DNA of 15,690 nucleotides from Ruminococcaceae bacterium UBA1767 (GCA_002315505.1 DCGX01000064.1:1-15690), one strand, 5' to 3'. Positions 1-6,485 are shown, numbered from the stretch's first letter. A program made the numbers and translations. Notes: generated from the letters alone by a model not told the origin.

Positions 1-2
1 CC

Positions 3-95
3 CCAACTTTCCGTGAAGAGCCAATAAAATACCATCGTAATTTTTCAGAAATCTATGAAGAACCAAAGCAGTATATTTCTGACCATTACGATTAA
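3..95 (+). CDS. C-terminal end of an unidentified protein (5' truncated by window edge)
   Basis: An open frame enters from the left edge and ends at a TAA at 93-95. The 30 visible residues are charged and aromatic (ending ISDHYD) and look like an ordinary soluble C-terminus. No family can be assigned from so little. The gene converges on the small minus-strand transcription unit at 204-295. It could be a chance open frame, since only 30 codons are visible. Confidence 0.4.
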   Translation, partial: PTFREEPIKYHRNFSEIYEEPKQYISDHYD

Positions 96-203
96 GGCAT
101 ATACTTTGATGGATGAATGATTTTAATCTGAAAATCCTCACGTAGCTTATGGTTTTTTAGACAAATTTGAGCTATTAATAAGCAATTAGTACTCTATAAA
201 TGC

Positions 204-260
204 AAAAAAGAATCAGCTGTGCTTATCGCACCGAAGGTTTCTACACCTTCTACTGATTCT
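204..260 (-). ncRNA. Candidate ~55-nt three-way-junction small RNA
   Basis: On the minus strand the predicted RNA starts near 260 and its first eight bases, AGAATCAG (260-253), pair perfectly with CTGATTCT (216-209), which runs straight into six T (209-204). Inside this closing stem are two perfect hairpins: GAAGGT/ACCTTC (250-245 with 238-233) and GTGC/GCAC (231-228 with 222-219). The result is a compact three-way junction whose 3' strand doubles as an intrinsic terminator. No gene follows on the minus strand, so it is a stand-alone transcript rather than a leader. I do not recognise the family. A plain terminator is the alternative, but the promoter placed exactly upstream argues for an RNA gene. 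Confidence 0.55.
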
Positions 261-266
261 ACGATT

Positions 267-295
267 AGTATATCAATTTTATTAAATTATGTCAA
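267..295 (-). promoter_or_regulatory. Sigma-70-type promoter of the small RNA
   Basis: On the minus strand, TTGACA (295-290) and TATACT (272-267) are separated by exactly 17 bases. Start of transcription about 7 bases further falls at 260, the first base of the closing stem of the predicted small RNA. Confidence 0.6.
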
Positions 296-431
296 TGATG
301 ATTTCTCCGGGTCTATTACTTGAAGATGGAACTATCTCCCGTTGTAACCTGAATAGAATAAGGCAACGGCAATATTCCACTGTTCTCCTCATCCGGTCTT
401 TGGAGCGAAGCGACCAACAATCTGCAGGACG

Positions 432-492
432 AAAAAGTGTCCAATTAGAATCCTAATAATAAACAGTAATTAAATAGTGTTCTATCCGGACA
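432..492 (-). terminator. Terminator-like hairpin after dispersed-repeat copy 1
   Basis: On the minus strand TGTCC (492-488) pairs with GGACA (442-438), and TAGAA (484-480) with TTCTA (450-446). The structure is followed by C and five T (437-432). The loop is long, so its strength as a terminator is uncertain. Confidence 0.3.
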
Positions 493-493
493 T

Positions 494-611
494 ATTTTTC
501 AGAACAAATTCACTTTATACCACAATGCACCTGTTTTGCTCTATTACCGGAACGATTTTGAAATGGTTAATAAAATTCCGCAATAAACAAATAGCAAAGC
601 AAAAATTTGTT
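494..611 (-). repeat. Dispersed repeat family, copy 1 (minus orientation)
   Basis: Read on the minus strand this stretch matches 4919-5047 of the plus strand. AACAAATTTTTG is shared exactly. The two also share AAAATCGTT followed by CGGT, CAGGTG, and a 26-base block that differs at one position (494-519 against 5022-5047). A third, more diverged copy lies near 10040-10110. Confidence 0.6.
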
Positions 612-642
612 ATTATTCATATATAAAAAAATAGTTTTTGGA

Positions 643-671
643 TTGACTTTGCTTTTCTCGTATGCTATACT
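643..671 (+). promoter_or_regulatory. Promoter of the pflBA operon
   Basis: TTGACT (643-648) and TATACT (666-671) are separated by 17 bases, with the -10 preceded by TGC. Transcription would start near 678, about ten bases before the riboswitch aptamer. Confidence 0.75.
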
Positions 672-687
672 TTAACTACAATATAAA

Positions 688-791
688 AGGTCTGCAACAA
701 CTGACGGATTAGCGGAGCACCGCAAAGAAGTTGCAAATGCCTTATATGCCGACCGTCTGGGCACACTGCTTTTTAAGTAGTGTGCCTTTTT
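688..791 (+). promoter_or_regulatory. ZTP riboswitch (pfl motif) with expression platform
   Basis: The leader shows the hallmarks of the ZTP/pfl aptamer. The first helix is GCAAC (694-698) with GTTGC (730-734), enclosing the conserved ACTGACGGAT segment and a GCGG/CCGC hairpin (712-715 with 720-723). The conserved 3' half, ACCGTCTGGGCA, lies at about 752-763. Its last bases form the left arm of the downstream terminator, so aptamer folding and termination exclude each other. Known members of this class bind ZTP/ZMP, a signal of low 10-formyl-tetrahydrofolate, and turn genes on. Control of pyruvate formate-lyase fits, because it supplies formate for formyl-tetrahydrofolate. Confidence 0.85.
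760..791 (+). terminator. Intrinsic terminator of the ZTP riboswitch
   Basis: GGCACACT (760-767) pairs perfectly with AGTGTGCC (779-786) and is followed by five T (787-791). The left arm overlaps the conserved 3' half of the aptamer. Confidence 0.85.
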
Positions 792-820
792 GATTGATAA
801 AATATCTGGAGGAATGAATA

Positions 821-3061
821 ATGAAGGAATGTAACGCATGGAGAAAATTCAATCAGGGTGTTTGGTGCGATTATATCAATGTTTCTAATTTTATCAAAAT
901 GAACTACACTGCTTATGACGGAGATTCTTCTTTCCTTGCAGGTCCGACTGCAAGAACGGACAGGGAAATGAAGCGTGTCAGAGAGCTTCTCATTGCCGAA
1001 AACGAAAAAGGCGGAGTTCTTGATGTTGATACAAGCAAGGTTCTGACCATTTATTCTCACGGACCCGGATATGTTGTTGATAAAGAAACCGATATCATTG
1101 TAGGTCTTCAGACTGATGAACCCCTCAAGAGAGGTGTTTCTCCCTTCGCAGGATACAGAAATTCCGTTCAGGCCTGCAACGCCTACGGATATGAGATGTC
1201 CGATAAAATCAAGGATGAATTCGAATACAGAACAACACATAACACAGGTGTTTTCCGTGCTTATACCGACACTATGAAGAAAGCCCGTCATGCAGGTATT
1301 CTCACAGGTCTTCCCGATGCCTATGCAAGAGGCAGAATTATCGGCGATTACAGACGTGTTGCTCTTTATGGTATGGATTATCTCATAGAGCAGAAGAAAA
1401 AAGATAAGAAAAAACTCGGCGAATCCGATGTTCTTACAGAAGAAATCATCCACCTCCTTGAAGACCTTGCAAAGCAGCTCGAATTCATGGAATGCCTCAA
1501 GAAGCTCGCTCTTGATTACGGCTATGATATATCAAGACCTGCAGAAAACGCTTTCGAAGCAATTCAGTGGCTCTATTTCGGCTACCTCGGAGCAGTCAAG
1601 GAACAGAATGGTGCGGCTAACTCAATAGGCAGAATCGCTGAGTTTATGGATATATATATTGAAAGAGATATTCAGGAAGGAACTCTTGACGAAACAAAGG
1701 CACAGGAGCTTATCGATGACCTTGTTATCAAGCTTCGCCTTGTCCGTCATCTCAGAACTCCCGAATATAATGACCTGTTCGCAGGTGACCCCGTCTGGGT
1801 AACTCTTGCCCTTGCAGGCGTTTCAGGTGAAGGAAAGCATATGGTTTCAAAAACAAGCTACCGTGTTCTCCAGACTCTCTATAACCTCGGTTCATCTGCT
1901 GAACCAAATATCACTGTTCTCTGGTCAGAGCACCTGCCCGAAAACTTCAAGAGATTCTGCGCAAAGGTCAGCATTGATACCGATTCTATTCAGTATGAAA
2001 ATGATGATGTTATGAGAAGAATGTATGGCGATGACTATGCAATTGCCTGTTGTGTTTCGGCAATGAAAATGGGCAAGCAGATGCAGTTCTTCGGTGCAAG
2101 ATGTAACCTTGCAAAGGTTCTCCTTATGGCTCTCAACGGCGGTAAGGACGAGAAGAATGGTGAACAGATTGCTCCCGAAACAGAAGCATTCAGTGAAGAG
2201 GTTCTTGATTATGATGCAGTTTACACCGCATACAAGAAATACCTCAGCTGGATGGCAAAGCTCTATGTCAACACAATGAACATTATTCACTATATGCACG
2301 ATAAATATGCCTATGAGCGTCTTATGATGTCACTCCACGATACTGATGTTGAAAGACTTATGGCATTCGGCATTTCGGGCTTCTCTGTTGCTGTTGACTC
2401 GCTTTCAGCTATCAAATATGCAAAGGTAAAGCCAATCAAAGACGAGCGTGGAATAATAGTTGACTTCGATGTTCAGGGTGATTTCCCGAAATACGGCAAC
2501 GATGATGACAGAGTTGACCTGATTGGAAAAGACCTTGTTGATTATTTCTACAATGAGCTTTGCAAGACTCCTGCTTACAGAGGTGCAAAGCATACTCTTT
2601 CACTTCTCACTATCACATCAAATGTTATGTACGGCAGAAAGACCGGTGCAACACCTGACGGAAGAAAAGCTGGTGAGCCTTTCGCTCCCGGTGCAAATCC
2701 AATGCACGGAAGAGATTGTGAAGGCGCTCTTGCATCCCTCAACTCTGTTGCGAAGCTCAATTATGCCTGCTGTCAGGACGGCATTTCAAACACATTCTCA
2801 ATCACTCCCGATGCCCTCGGCTCGGATGATGATAACAGGGTTGATAATCTCGTTAATATGCTTGACGGCTATTTTGTACAGGACGCGCATCACCTCAATG
2901 TCAACGTTCTCAACAGAGAAAAGCTCATCGCTGCTATGAATGACCCGACTCTTTATCCATCTCTAACAATACGTGTTTCGGGATATGCAGTCAACTTTAA
3001 TAAGCTCACCCGTGACAAGCAGGAAGAGGTTATTGCCCGTACCTTCCATCAATCAATGTAA
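821..3061 (+). CDS. pflB: Formate C-acetyltransferase (pyruvate formate-lyase)
   Basis: This 746-residue glycyl-radical enzyme cleaves pyruvate with CoA to acetyl-CoA and formate in the cytoplasm during anaerobic fermentation. The catalytic cysteine pair is Cys410-Cys411 in IACCVSAMKMG. The radical glycine is Gly721 in RVSGYAVNF, 26 residues from the C-terminus. The length is close to the E. coli enzyme (760). GGAGG at 808-812 precedes the ATG by 8 bases, which fixes the start. The gene follows a ZTP riboswitch and its activating enzyme begins one base after its stop, so the two form an operon. Codons are GC-richer and more uniform than in the accessory genes downstream. The motifs leave little doubt. 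Confidence 0.97.
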   Translation: MKECNAWRKFNQGVWCDYINVSNFIKMNYTAYDGDSSFLAGPTARTDREMKRVRELLIAENEKGGVLDVDTSKVLTIYSHGPGYVVDKETDIIVGLQTDEPLKRGVSPFAGYRNSVQACNAYGYEMSDKIKDEFEYRTTHNTGVFRAYTDTMKKARHAGILTGLPDAYARGRIIGDYRRVALYGMDYLIEQKKKDKKKLGESDVLTEEIIHLLEDLAKQLEFMECLKKLALDYGYDISRPAENAFEAIQWLYFGYLGAVKEQNGAANSIGRIAEFMDIYIERDIQEGTLDETKAQELIDDLVIKLRLVRHLRTPEYNDLFAGDPVWVTLALAGVSGEGKHMVSKTSYRVLQTLYNLGSSAEPNITVLWSEHLPENFKRFCAKVSIDTDSIQYENDDVMRRMYGDDYAIACCVSAMKMGKQMQFFGARCNLAKVLLMALNGGKDEKNGEQIAPETEAFSEEVLDYDAVYTAYKKYLSWMAKLYVNTMNIIHYMHDKYAYERLMMSLHDTDVERLMAFGISGFSVAVDSLSAIKYAKVKPIKDERGIIVDFDVQGDFPKYGNDDDRVDLIGKDLVDYFYNELCKTPAYRGAKHTLSLLTITSNVMYGRKTGATPDGRKAGEPFAPGANPMHGRDCEGALASLNSVAKLNYACCQDGISNTFSITPDALGSDDDNRVDNLVNMLDGYFVQDAHHLNVNVLNREKLIAAMNDPTLYPSLTIRVSGYAVNFNKLTRDKQEEVIARTFHQSM

Positions 3062-3062
3062 T

Positions 3063-3785
3063 ATGGCGAACATTCACTCTTTTGAATCCCTTGCCGCCGT
3101 TGACGGTGAGGGTATCAGATATGATATATTCTTCACGGGTTGTCCTCTGCGATGCGCATATTGTCACAATCCCGACACTTGGCACGCTTCATCAATTAAT
3201 ATGTCTGCCGAAGAGGTTATGAAAAAGGTTATCAGATATAAGCCTTATTTCAGAAACGGCGGCGGAGTGACATTTTCGGGAGGCGAACCGCTTCTGAATG
3301 CGGATTTCATCAACGAGCTTTCCGAAATGCTCAATAAAAACGGAATCAGCTATTGCATTGACACTTCCGGCAGTGTTGAACTTTCATCTGCTGTTATGAC
3401 GGCAATCGATAATGCCGATATGGTTATCCTTGACATTAAATTCCACACTCCCGAAGATTATAAAAAATATACGGGCGGTGATTTTGAGAAGTTTATGTCA
3501 GTCGGCAGATACTGCACAGACAACGGCAAAAGACTCTGGCTCAGAACTGTTATAATTCCCGGAATCAACGATACCGTCGAAGATATTAAATGCTATGCGG
3601 AGCTTGTTAAAAATTTCAAATTTGAAAAATATGAGCTTCTCGGATTTCATACAATGGGATTTTTCAAATATGAAAATCTCGGAATCGAAAATCCGCTCAA
3701 AAATAGCCCTGCAATGAATCACGAAAAGCTGAAAGACCTGCAGAATGCTCTTAATACTTTTCTGCAAAATAATCGAACAAATTAA
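3063..3785 (+). CDS. pflA: Pyruvate formate-lyase activating enzyme (radical SAM)
   Basis: This 240-residue radical-SAM enzyme uses a [4Fe-4S] cluster and S-adenosylmethionine to abstract a hydrogen from the radical glycine of PflB. The cluster motif CX3CX2C is Cys27, Cys31 and Cys34 (GCPLRCAYCHNP). The SAM-binding GGE is residues 73-75 (FSGGEP). The frame is open upstream of 3063, but the ATG at 3063 gives the family's usual N-terminus (MANIHSFES, then VDGEGIRY). It has no own ribosome site, and its ATG lies one base after the pflB stop, so translation is probably coupled. Length is normal for PflA (about 240-250). Confidence 0.96.
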   Translation: MANIHSFESLAAVDGEGIRYDIFFTGCPLRCAYCHNPDTWHASSINMSAEEVMKKVIRYKPYFRNGGGVTFSGGEPLLNADFINELSEMLNKNGISYCIDTSGSVELSSAVMTAIDNADMVILDIKFHTPEDYKKYTGGDFEKFMSVGRYCTDNGKRLWLRTVIIPGINDTVEDIKCYAELVKNFKFEKYELLGFHTMGFFKYENLGIENPLKNSPAMNHEKLKDLQNALNTFLQNNRTN

Positions 3786-3885
3786 TTAAAACGTAACCGT
3801 CAAACCTAATAGTGACTATACACGAAATAATGTCTACTTTTGTAGAACAGAATATCCAAATTTAAGTCGCCATATTTGGTAAGCA
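3786..3885. other. Intergenic spacer after pflA with two small hairpins
   Basis: There is no gene here. Two inverted repeats are visible. One is TGTCTAC/GTAGAACA around a TTTT loop (about 3828-3846), which loosely resembles BlaI/MecI-type operators. The other is CCAAAT/ATTTGG around 3856-3879. No U-rich terminator directly follows pflA. The GC-rich hairpin at 3910-3937 is the nearest candidate. Confidence 0.4.
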
Positions 3886-3966
3886 CTAAATAATCCCACA
3901 CATTACAATGCCCGGCAACGATTTATCGCTGCCGGGCTTAAACGTGTCCTACGCGGGATTATTTAG
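3886..3966. repeat. 81-bp inverted-repeat element with a GC-rich inner hairpin
   Basis: CTAAATAATCCC (3886-3897) is repeated in perfect inversion as GGGATTATTTAG (3955-3966). Inside, GCCCGGCA (3910-3917) pairs with TGCCGGGC (3930-3937), and the apex adds CGA/TCG. ACAC/GTGT lie between the two helices. The whole can fold on either strand as a closed two-tier structure. No clear target-site duplication is visible. It could be a miniature mobile element, a structured RNA or a large bidirectional terminator. Its right end lies about 5 bp from a truncated signal-peptide frame, which supports insertion or a rearrangement. Confidence 0.6.
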
Positions 3967-3969
3967 GGG

Positions 3970-4032
3970 TTACGTCAAAACCATTACTACCGCAAGCAAT
4001 GACGCTAATATTCTTTTCGTTGTTTTTTTCAC
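3970..4032 (-). pseudogene. Truncated signal-peptide start of a second secreted protein gene
   Basis: On the minus strand AGGAG is followed 8 bases later by a GTG (about 4032-4030) and codons for VKKTTKRILASLLAVVMVLT, then TAA. Lys/Arg residues plus the LASLLAVVMVLT hydrophobic run are typical of a Gram-positive signal peptide that should continue to a cleavage site. It stops inside the hydrophobic core, about 5 bp before the inverted-repeat element. This is read as the remnant of a gene whose body was lost. Confidence 0.5.
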
Positions 4033-4821
4033 TGCATTCACTCCTGTGTTATTTTTCCACATAAGGCAAAGATCCTGAAGATAAACCGATCTGTATAGCT
4101 GTTCCTGTTCTTCCTTTGAAAAACCGGCTATATTTTTTCTACCTTCAGGAGGGAGTGGCAATTCTTCATCTAATTCATATGCCATTAACAAATCGATTTC
4201 GTAAAAACTTAATACTTCCTGAAAAGTTGCTTTTGCAATAAAATCAGCAATTGGCTGTGTTGCACTAATGGCAGCAATAACCACTTCTAATCCCGCTCCA
4301 ACTGGAACATTAAATAGTCCAAGCATCGAAACACCTGCCTGAATAGCAGAAACAAATGAATAAAACGAGCTTGATGAATTTTTAATATCGCTAATACTAT
4401 CGTAAATATTCAAAACTTTTGACACAAGATTAATCGTATTCGCAATATTAATGTTACTTAAGGAAATATTTGAACTTGAAGAAGCTCCGAAAACAACACT
4501 ACACCTGTCAATAATTAATTTCAACTCGTCGGCAGTTCCTGTTTCTTTTCCCACCAAAACACCGCTGATTTTTTCTGCTTCCGTTGCGCTGACATTTAAA
4601 AAAGCTTCGACAAACTCATCTGCCATACTTTCTGTCAAATACTCAACGGAGTCTGTAGAGAATTCAATATTCTCCTCATTTTGAGTCATTGTTTTTTCAT
4701 TTTCTTCGGCAGAAACATTTACACATAAACTCAAAAAATCAAACTCTGCAAATGGAATTATTCCGATAATAAGTGTTAGAACTAATAATGTTGCCAGACT
4801 CTCTTTCACTATCTTTTTCAT
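3970..4821 (-). CDS. Secreted protein of unknown function, C-terminus fused to another gene's start
   Basis: The 283-residue product starts with a clear signal peptide (MKKIVKESLATLLVLTLIIG...). AGGAGG sits just ahead of the ATG at 4821. The mature part is acidic at first (residues about 38-65), then Ser/Asn-rich, with a glycine/alanine-rich hydrophobic segment near residues 158-190 (FVSAIQAGVSMLGLF onwards). I recognise no domain. The last 20 residues (VKKTTKRILASLLAVVMVLT) read like a second signal peptide. The bases ahead of that Val are AGGAG, 8 bases and GTG, a normal translation start. The frame therefore appears to join one gene lacking its natural end to the first codons of a second gene, which stops at the border of the 81-bp inverted-repeat element. 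The true C-terminus is unclear. Confidence 0.6.
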   Translation of the reverse strand: MKKIVKESLATLLVLTLIIGIIPFAEFDFLSLCVNVSAEENEKTMTQNEENIEFSTDSVEYLTESMADEFVEAFLNVSATEAEKISGVLVGKETGTADELKLIIDRCSVVFGASSSSNISLSNINIANTINLVSKVLNIYDSISDIKNSSSSFYSFVSAIQAGVSMLGLFNVPVGAGLEVVIAAISATQPIADFIAKATFQEVLSFYEIDLLMAYELDEELPLPPEGRKNIAGFSKEEQEQLYRSVYLQDLCLMWKNNTGVNAVKKTTKRILASLLAVVMVLT

Positions 4822-4836
4822 AAAATTTCCTCCTAA

Positions 4837-4885
4837 GTATATAAATATACATTTTAATTATATACTACAATAAGAGGCTTAGCAA
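4837..4885 (-). promoter_or_regulatory. Promoter and leader palindrome of the secreted-protein gene
   Basis: On the minus strand TTGCTA (4885-4880) and TATAAT (4862-4857) are 17 bases apart. The predicted start near 4850 coincides with the palindrome GTATATTTATATAC (4850-4837), which could be a 5' hairpin or an operator, before the AGGAGG ribosome site. Confidence 0.5.
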
Positions 4886-4918
4886 TGTTTATTTGCGTTT
4901 TTTCAATATGTGAAAATT

Positions 4919-5047
4919 AACAAATTTTTGTTTCTTTTTTGTTTGAAATGTAATTTTTATTGATCTTTTCAAAAATTCAAAAAAATCGTTGCGGTGAGAG
5001 AGCGGAGCAGGTGTATAGCTATATAAAGTGAATTTATTCTGAAAAAT
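4919..5047 (+). repeat. Dispersed repeat family, copy 2
   Basis: This plus-strand stretch matches copy 1 (494-611, minus) along its length, with the 26-base block at 5022-5047 identical at 25 positions. GAGCAGGTGTATAG (5005-5018) is identical in copy 3 (10061-10074). No protein frame is present in this spacer of about 400 bp (4822-5224). It is followed by a strong terminator at 5079-5117, so the copy may be transcribed. Confidence 0.6.
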
Positions 5048-5078
5048 GTAAACTCGGTAACAATTTAAAATAAATACA

Positions 5079-5117
5079 GCCGTCTTGTTGGTATTTCTAC
5101 CTTCAAGGCGGCTTTTT
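5079..5117 (+). terminator. Strong intrinsic terminator downstream of repeat copy 2
   Basis: GCCGTCTTG (5079-5087) pairs with CAAGGCGGC (5104-5112) with one G-U. After a symmetric TT/TT internal loop, GGTA pairs with TACC. Five T follow (5113-5117). No protein gene lies upstream on the plus strand, so it either ends an RNA covering repeat copy 2 or acts in reverse for the operon at 5225-5925. Confidence 0.75.
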
Positions 5118-5224
5118 GCGTATATATGCAGTTTTTCGTAAGCTATCTGAGGATTTTTGAATTGTTTTCTTTTACCTATGAAAGTATATGTCTATACGTT
5201 TGATTCCAAAAAAGCTCACGTAGC

Positions 5225-5656
5225 TCATACTTTTGGCATGCCATATTCCCTTTGCATTGCAGATATGGAAACAACCCATTGCTTTCCGTATTTACAAACA
5301 TCCACACCATTTACAAGTTTACCATATGAAATGGCTTTACGAAGGGTGCTCTCGTTTAATCCCCATATCGTTGTTGCATCAGAAAATGCCATCAACCCAT
5401 CAAAAGGTGTTTCAATCTTTTCTCCGTTTGCAAATAATTCGTCGCACGAAATATCAATATCGTCGTTCCAGATTATTCCGTAACCTCCGACATCAACAGT
5501 AACTCCCGAAAACAATTCCTCATCCTTGAGCATTTCGAACATTTTATATTTTTCTATCAGTGGCAGTACATCATATATCTTTGTTACGCCTTCGGAAAAC
5601 TGAACACTCAATCTGCAATTCGGTAAAGCTGAAACGTTTTTTATCTTATGAAACAT
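5225..5656 (-). CDS. DUF2442 protein with C-terminal helix-turn-helix (antitoxin-like)
   Basis: The 143-residue product has two parts. Residues 1-80 resemble DUF2442 (N-terminal MFHKIKNVSALPNCRLSVQF, with VDVGGYGIIWNDDIDISCDELF near 52-75). The second half (about 85-143) resembles the small HTH domains with the pattern TIWGLNESTLRKAI, GKLV, G, D, KYGKQWVVS, AMQREYG. It follows the DUF4160 gene by 14 bp behind its own GGAGG, so the two are co-transcribed. DUF4160-DUF2442 pairs are widespread, small and operonic, and are often viewed as toxin-antitoxin-like. The function is not established here. The HTH makes it the likely DNA-binding regulator of its own promoter, which carries a palindrome (5950-5969). 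Confidence 0.75.
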   Translation of the reverse strand: MFHKIKNVSALPNCRLSVQFSEGVTKIYDVLPLIEKYKMFEMLKDEELFSGVTVDVGGYGIIWNDDIDISCDELFANGEKIETPFDGLMAFSDATTIWGLNESTLRKAISYGKLVNGVDVCKYGKQWVVSISAMQREYGMPKV

Positions 5657-5670
5657 AAAAACACCTCCGA

Positions 5671-5925
5671 TTATTCTAAAGGTTCAACTGCTTTAAAGTC
5701 CTGAGTATTCCAAATATTCAACAATTCATCTCTGTGTAGTTCAACCCATTCAAGAACCATTTCCATTGCTTTAGGCGGTAAAGAACCTTCAATTACCTCA
5801 TTCTTTTGAAAATCAATCGCAGCAACATCATCGCCATATATTGCATGAATATGCGGTGGATTGTGTTCGCTTTGTTGAAAATACATCCTTATTATTATTC
5901 CGTAAAATCTTGATAATACAGGCAT
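5671..5925 (-). CDS. DUF4160 domain protein
   Basis: An 84-residue protein that fits DUF4160 over its full length: MPVLSRFYGIIIRMYF, then HNPPHIHAIYGDDVAAID (about residues 20-37) and a helical C-terminus (KAMEMVLEWVELHRDELLNIWN). The His-rich PPHIHA motif is the family signature. No catalytic role is established. The start at 5925 is supported by GGGAG 10 bases upstream and by the promoter at 5947-5975. It is the first gene of a two-gene operon with the DUF2442-HTH protein and would be the toxin-like partner if this is a toxin-antitoxin pair. Confidence 0.8.
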   Translation of the reverse strand: MPVLSRFYGIIIRMYFQQSEHNPPHIHAIYGDDVAAIDFQKNEVIEGSLPPKAMEMVLEWVELHRDELLNIWNTQDFKAVEPLE

Positions 5926-5946
5926 TTATAATCATCTCCCATAATT

Positions 5947-5975
5947 ATCATATCACGATATAGTGATATTGTCAA
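5947..5975 (-). promoter_or_regulatory. Promoter with embedded 20-bp operator palindrome
   Basis: On the minus strand TTGACA (5975-5970) and TATGAT (5952-5947) are 17 bases apart. The spacer and its edge hold ATATCACGATATAGTGATAT (5950-5969 on the plus strand), with perfect 7-base arms ATATCAC/GTGATAT. A dimeric regulator bound there would block polymerase. The DUF2442-HTH protein encoded by this operon is the natural candidate. Confidence 0.7.
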
Positions 5976-5998
5976 CAACTAAATATTCCCTTGCTTCC

Positions 5999-6033
5999 AG
6001 AGTCGATGACCATTCGGTTGTCGGCTCTTTTTT
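5999..6033 (+). terminator. Intrinsic terminator / possible attenuator
   Basis: AGAGTCGATGAC (5999-6010) pairs along all 12 bases (with G-U pairs) with GTTGTCGGCTCT (6017-6028) around a 6-base loop. Six T run from 6028. Nothing coding precedes it on the plus strand, whereas small ORFs with AAAGGAG follow it. That is the arrangement of a leader attenuator or of the relic edge of an inserted element. Confidence 0.65.
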
Positions 6034-6059
6034 AATATACAAATTCTTTGAAAGGAGTG

Positions 6060-6128
6060 ATGCATTTCACGATTATTCATCCGCCCATCCACCCATTGAC
6101 TATTTTTATGAAAGGATTTTTACTATGA
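6060..6128 (+). CDS. 22-codon small ORF overlapping the next ORF
   Basis: ATG at 6060 lies two bases after AAAGGAG and encodes MHFTIIHPPIHPLTIFMKGF plus LL. The TGA overlaps the next ATG (ATGA at 6125-6128), an arrangement seen in translational coupling. The very short distance to the ribosome site and the lack of any family make this uncertain. It may be a leader peptide or chance. Confidence 0.25.
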   Translation: MHFTIIHPPIHPLTIFMKGFLL

Positions 6129-6271
6129 AAATTACAAAAACTTTTACACCCGATGAGAACTGTGTTTCTCTCAATATCCATCTTTCTGCTTCGGAGTTTG
6201 ATTCTCTCTTCGTTGTCTATATCATCTGTCCCAATTATGTTCATTTGTTAACCGGTCACCTGTTTTTTTAA
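6125..6271 (+). CDS. 48-residue small protein or remnant, unknown
   Basis: ATG at 6125 follows AAAGGA by about 8 bases and encodes MKITKTFTPDENCVSLNIHL followed by a hydrophobic tail, SASEFDSLFVVYIICPNYVH and a few more residues. The first 28 residues look like a genuine, evenly coded protein start, and the tail is less convincing. It may be the 5' remnant of a longer gene from a mobile element, because the terminator-leader-coupled ORF layout upstream is intact while the downstream part is lost. No family recognised. Confidence 0.35.
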   Translation: MKITKTFTPDENCVSLNIHLSASEFDSLFVVYIICPNYVHLLTGHLFF

Positions 6272-6485
6272 AAATTTATTTTATAGGTTACCAATTGAAA
6301 TCATTAATTTAACAATATATAATGATAAATGAATAATATTTGTATAGATAATGTGTTTTTCAATTTCTCATTGATAATTGACGTAGCATCTGCATAAGGT
6401 AACGATATACTTCAGGCGTATATTCCTATAGCAACATGAACTCTTGTGCATTTTATTAAAGAGTGAAATAAATAAAAGTTAAATA

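Larger units (their letters stand above)
96..642. other. Intergenic region holding a candidate sRNA and a dispersed repeat
   Basis: No convincing protein gene lies here. The region holds the minus-strand small RNA unit (204-295), a short CCGTTG/CAACGG hairpin (339-344 with 364-369), and copy 1 of a dispersed repeat (about 494-611, minus orientation) followed on the minus strand by a terminator-like hairpin. A 42-codon minus-strand open stretch (319-444) has no ATG and was not accepted as a gene. Confidence 0.6.

Noticed and set aside
319..444. 42-codon minus-strand open stretch ending at a TAA at 316-318
   Set aside because: It has no ATG or ribosome site and overlaps the terminator-like hairpin of repeat copy 1. 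It may be a decayed gene end, but evidence is too thin.
773..1453. 226-codon minus-strand open frame opposite pflB
   Set aside because: It lies wholly antisense to the 5' part of pflB, whose motifs are complete, and overlaps the riboswitch terminator. It is an antisense shadow of well-coded sequence.
3828..3846. BlaI/MecI-like operator palindrome
   Set aside because: The symmetry is imperfect, and no promoter or regulator gene accompanies it.
5963..6124. Upstream extension of the small ORF at 6125
   Set aside because: The extended frame starts inside the promoter of the divergent DUF4160 operon and crosses a strong terminator, so translation from there is unlikely.
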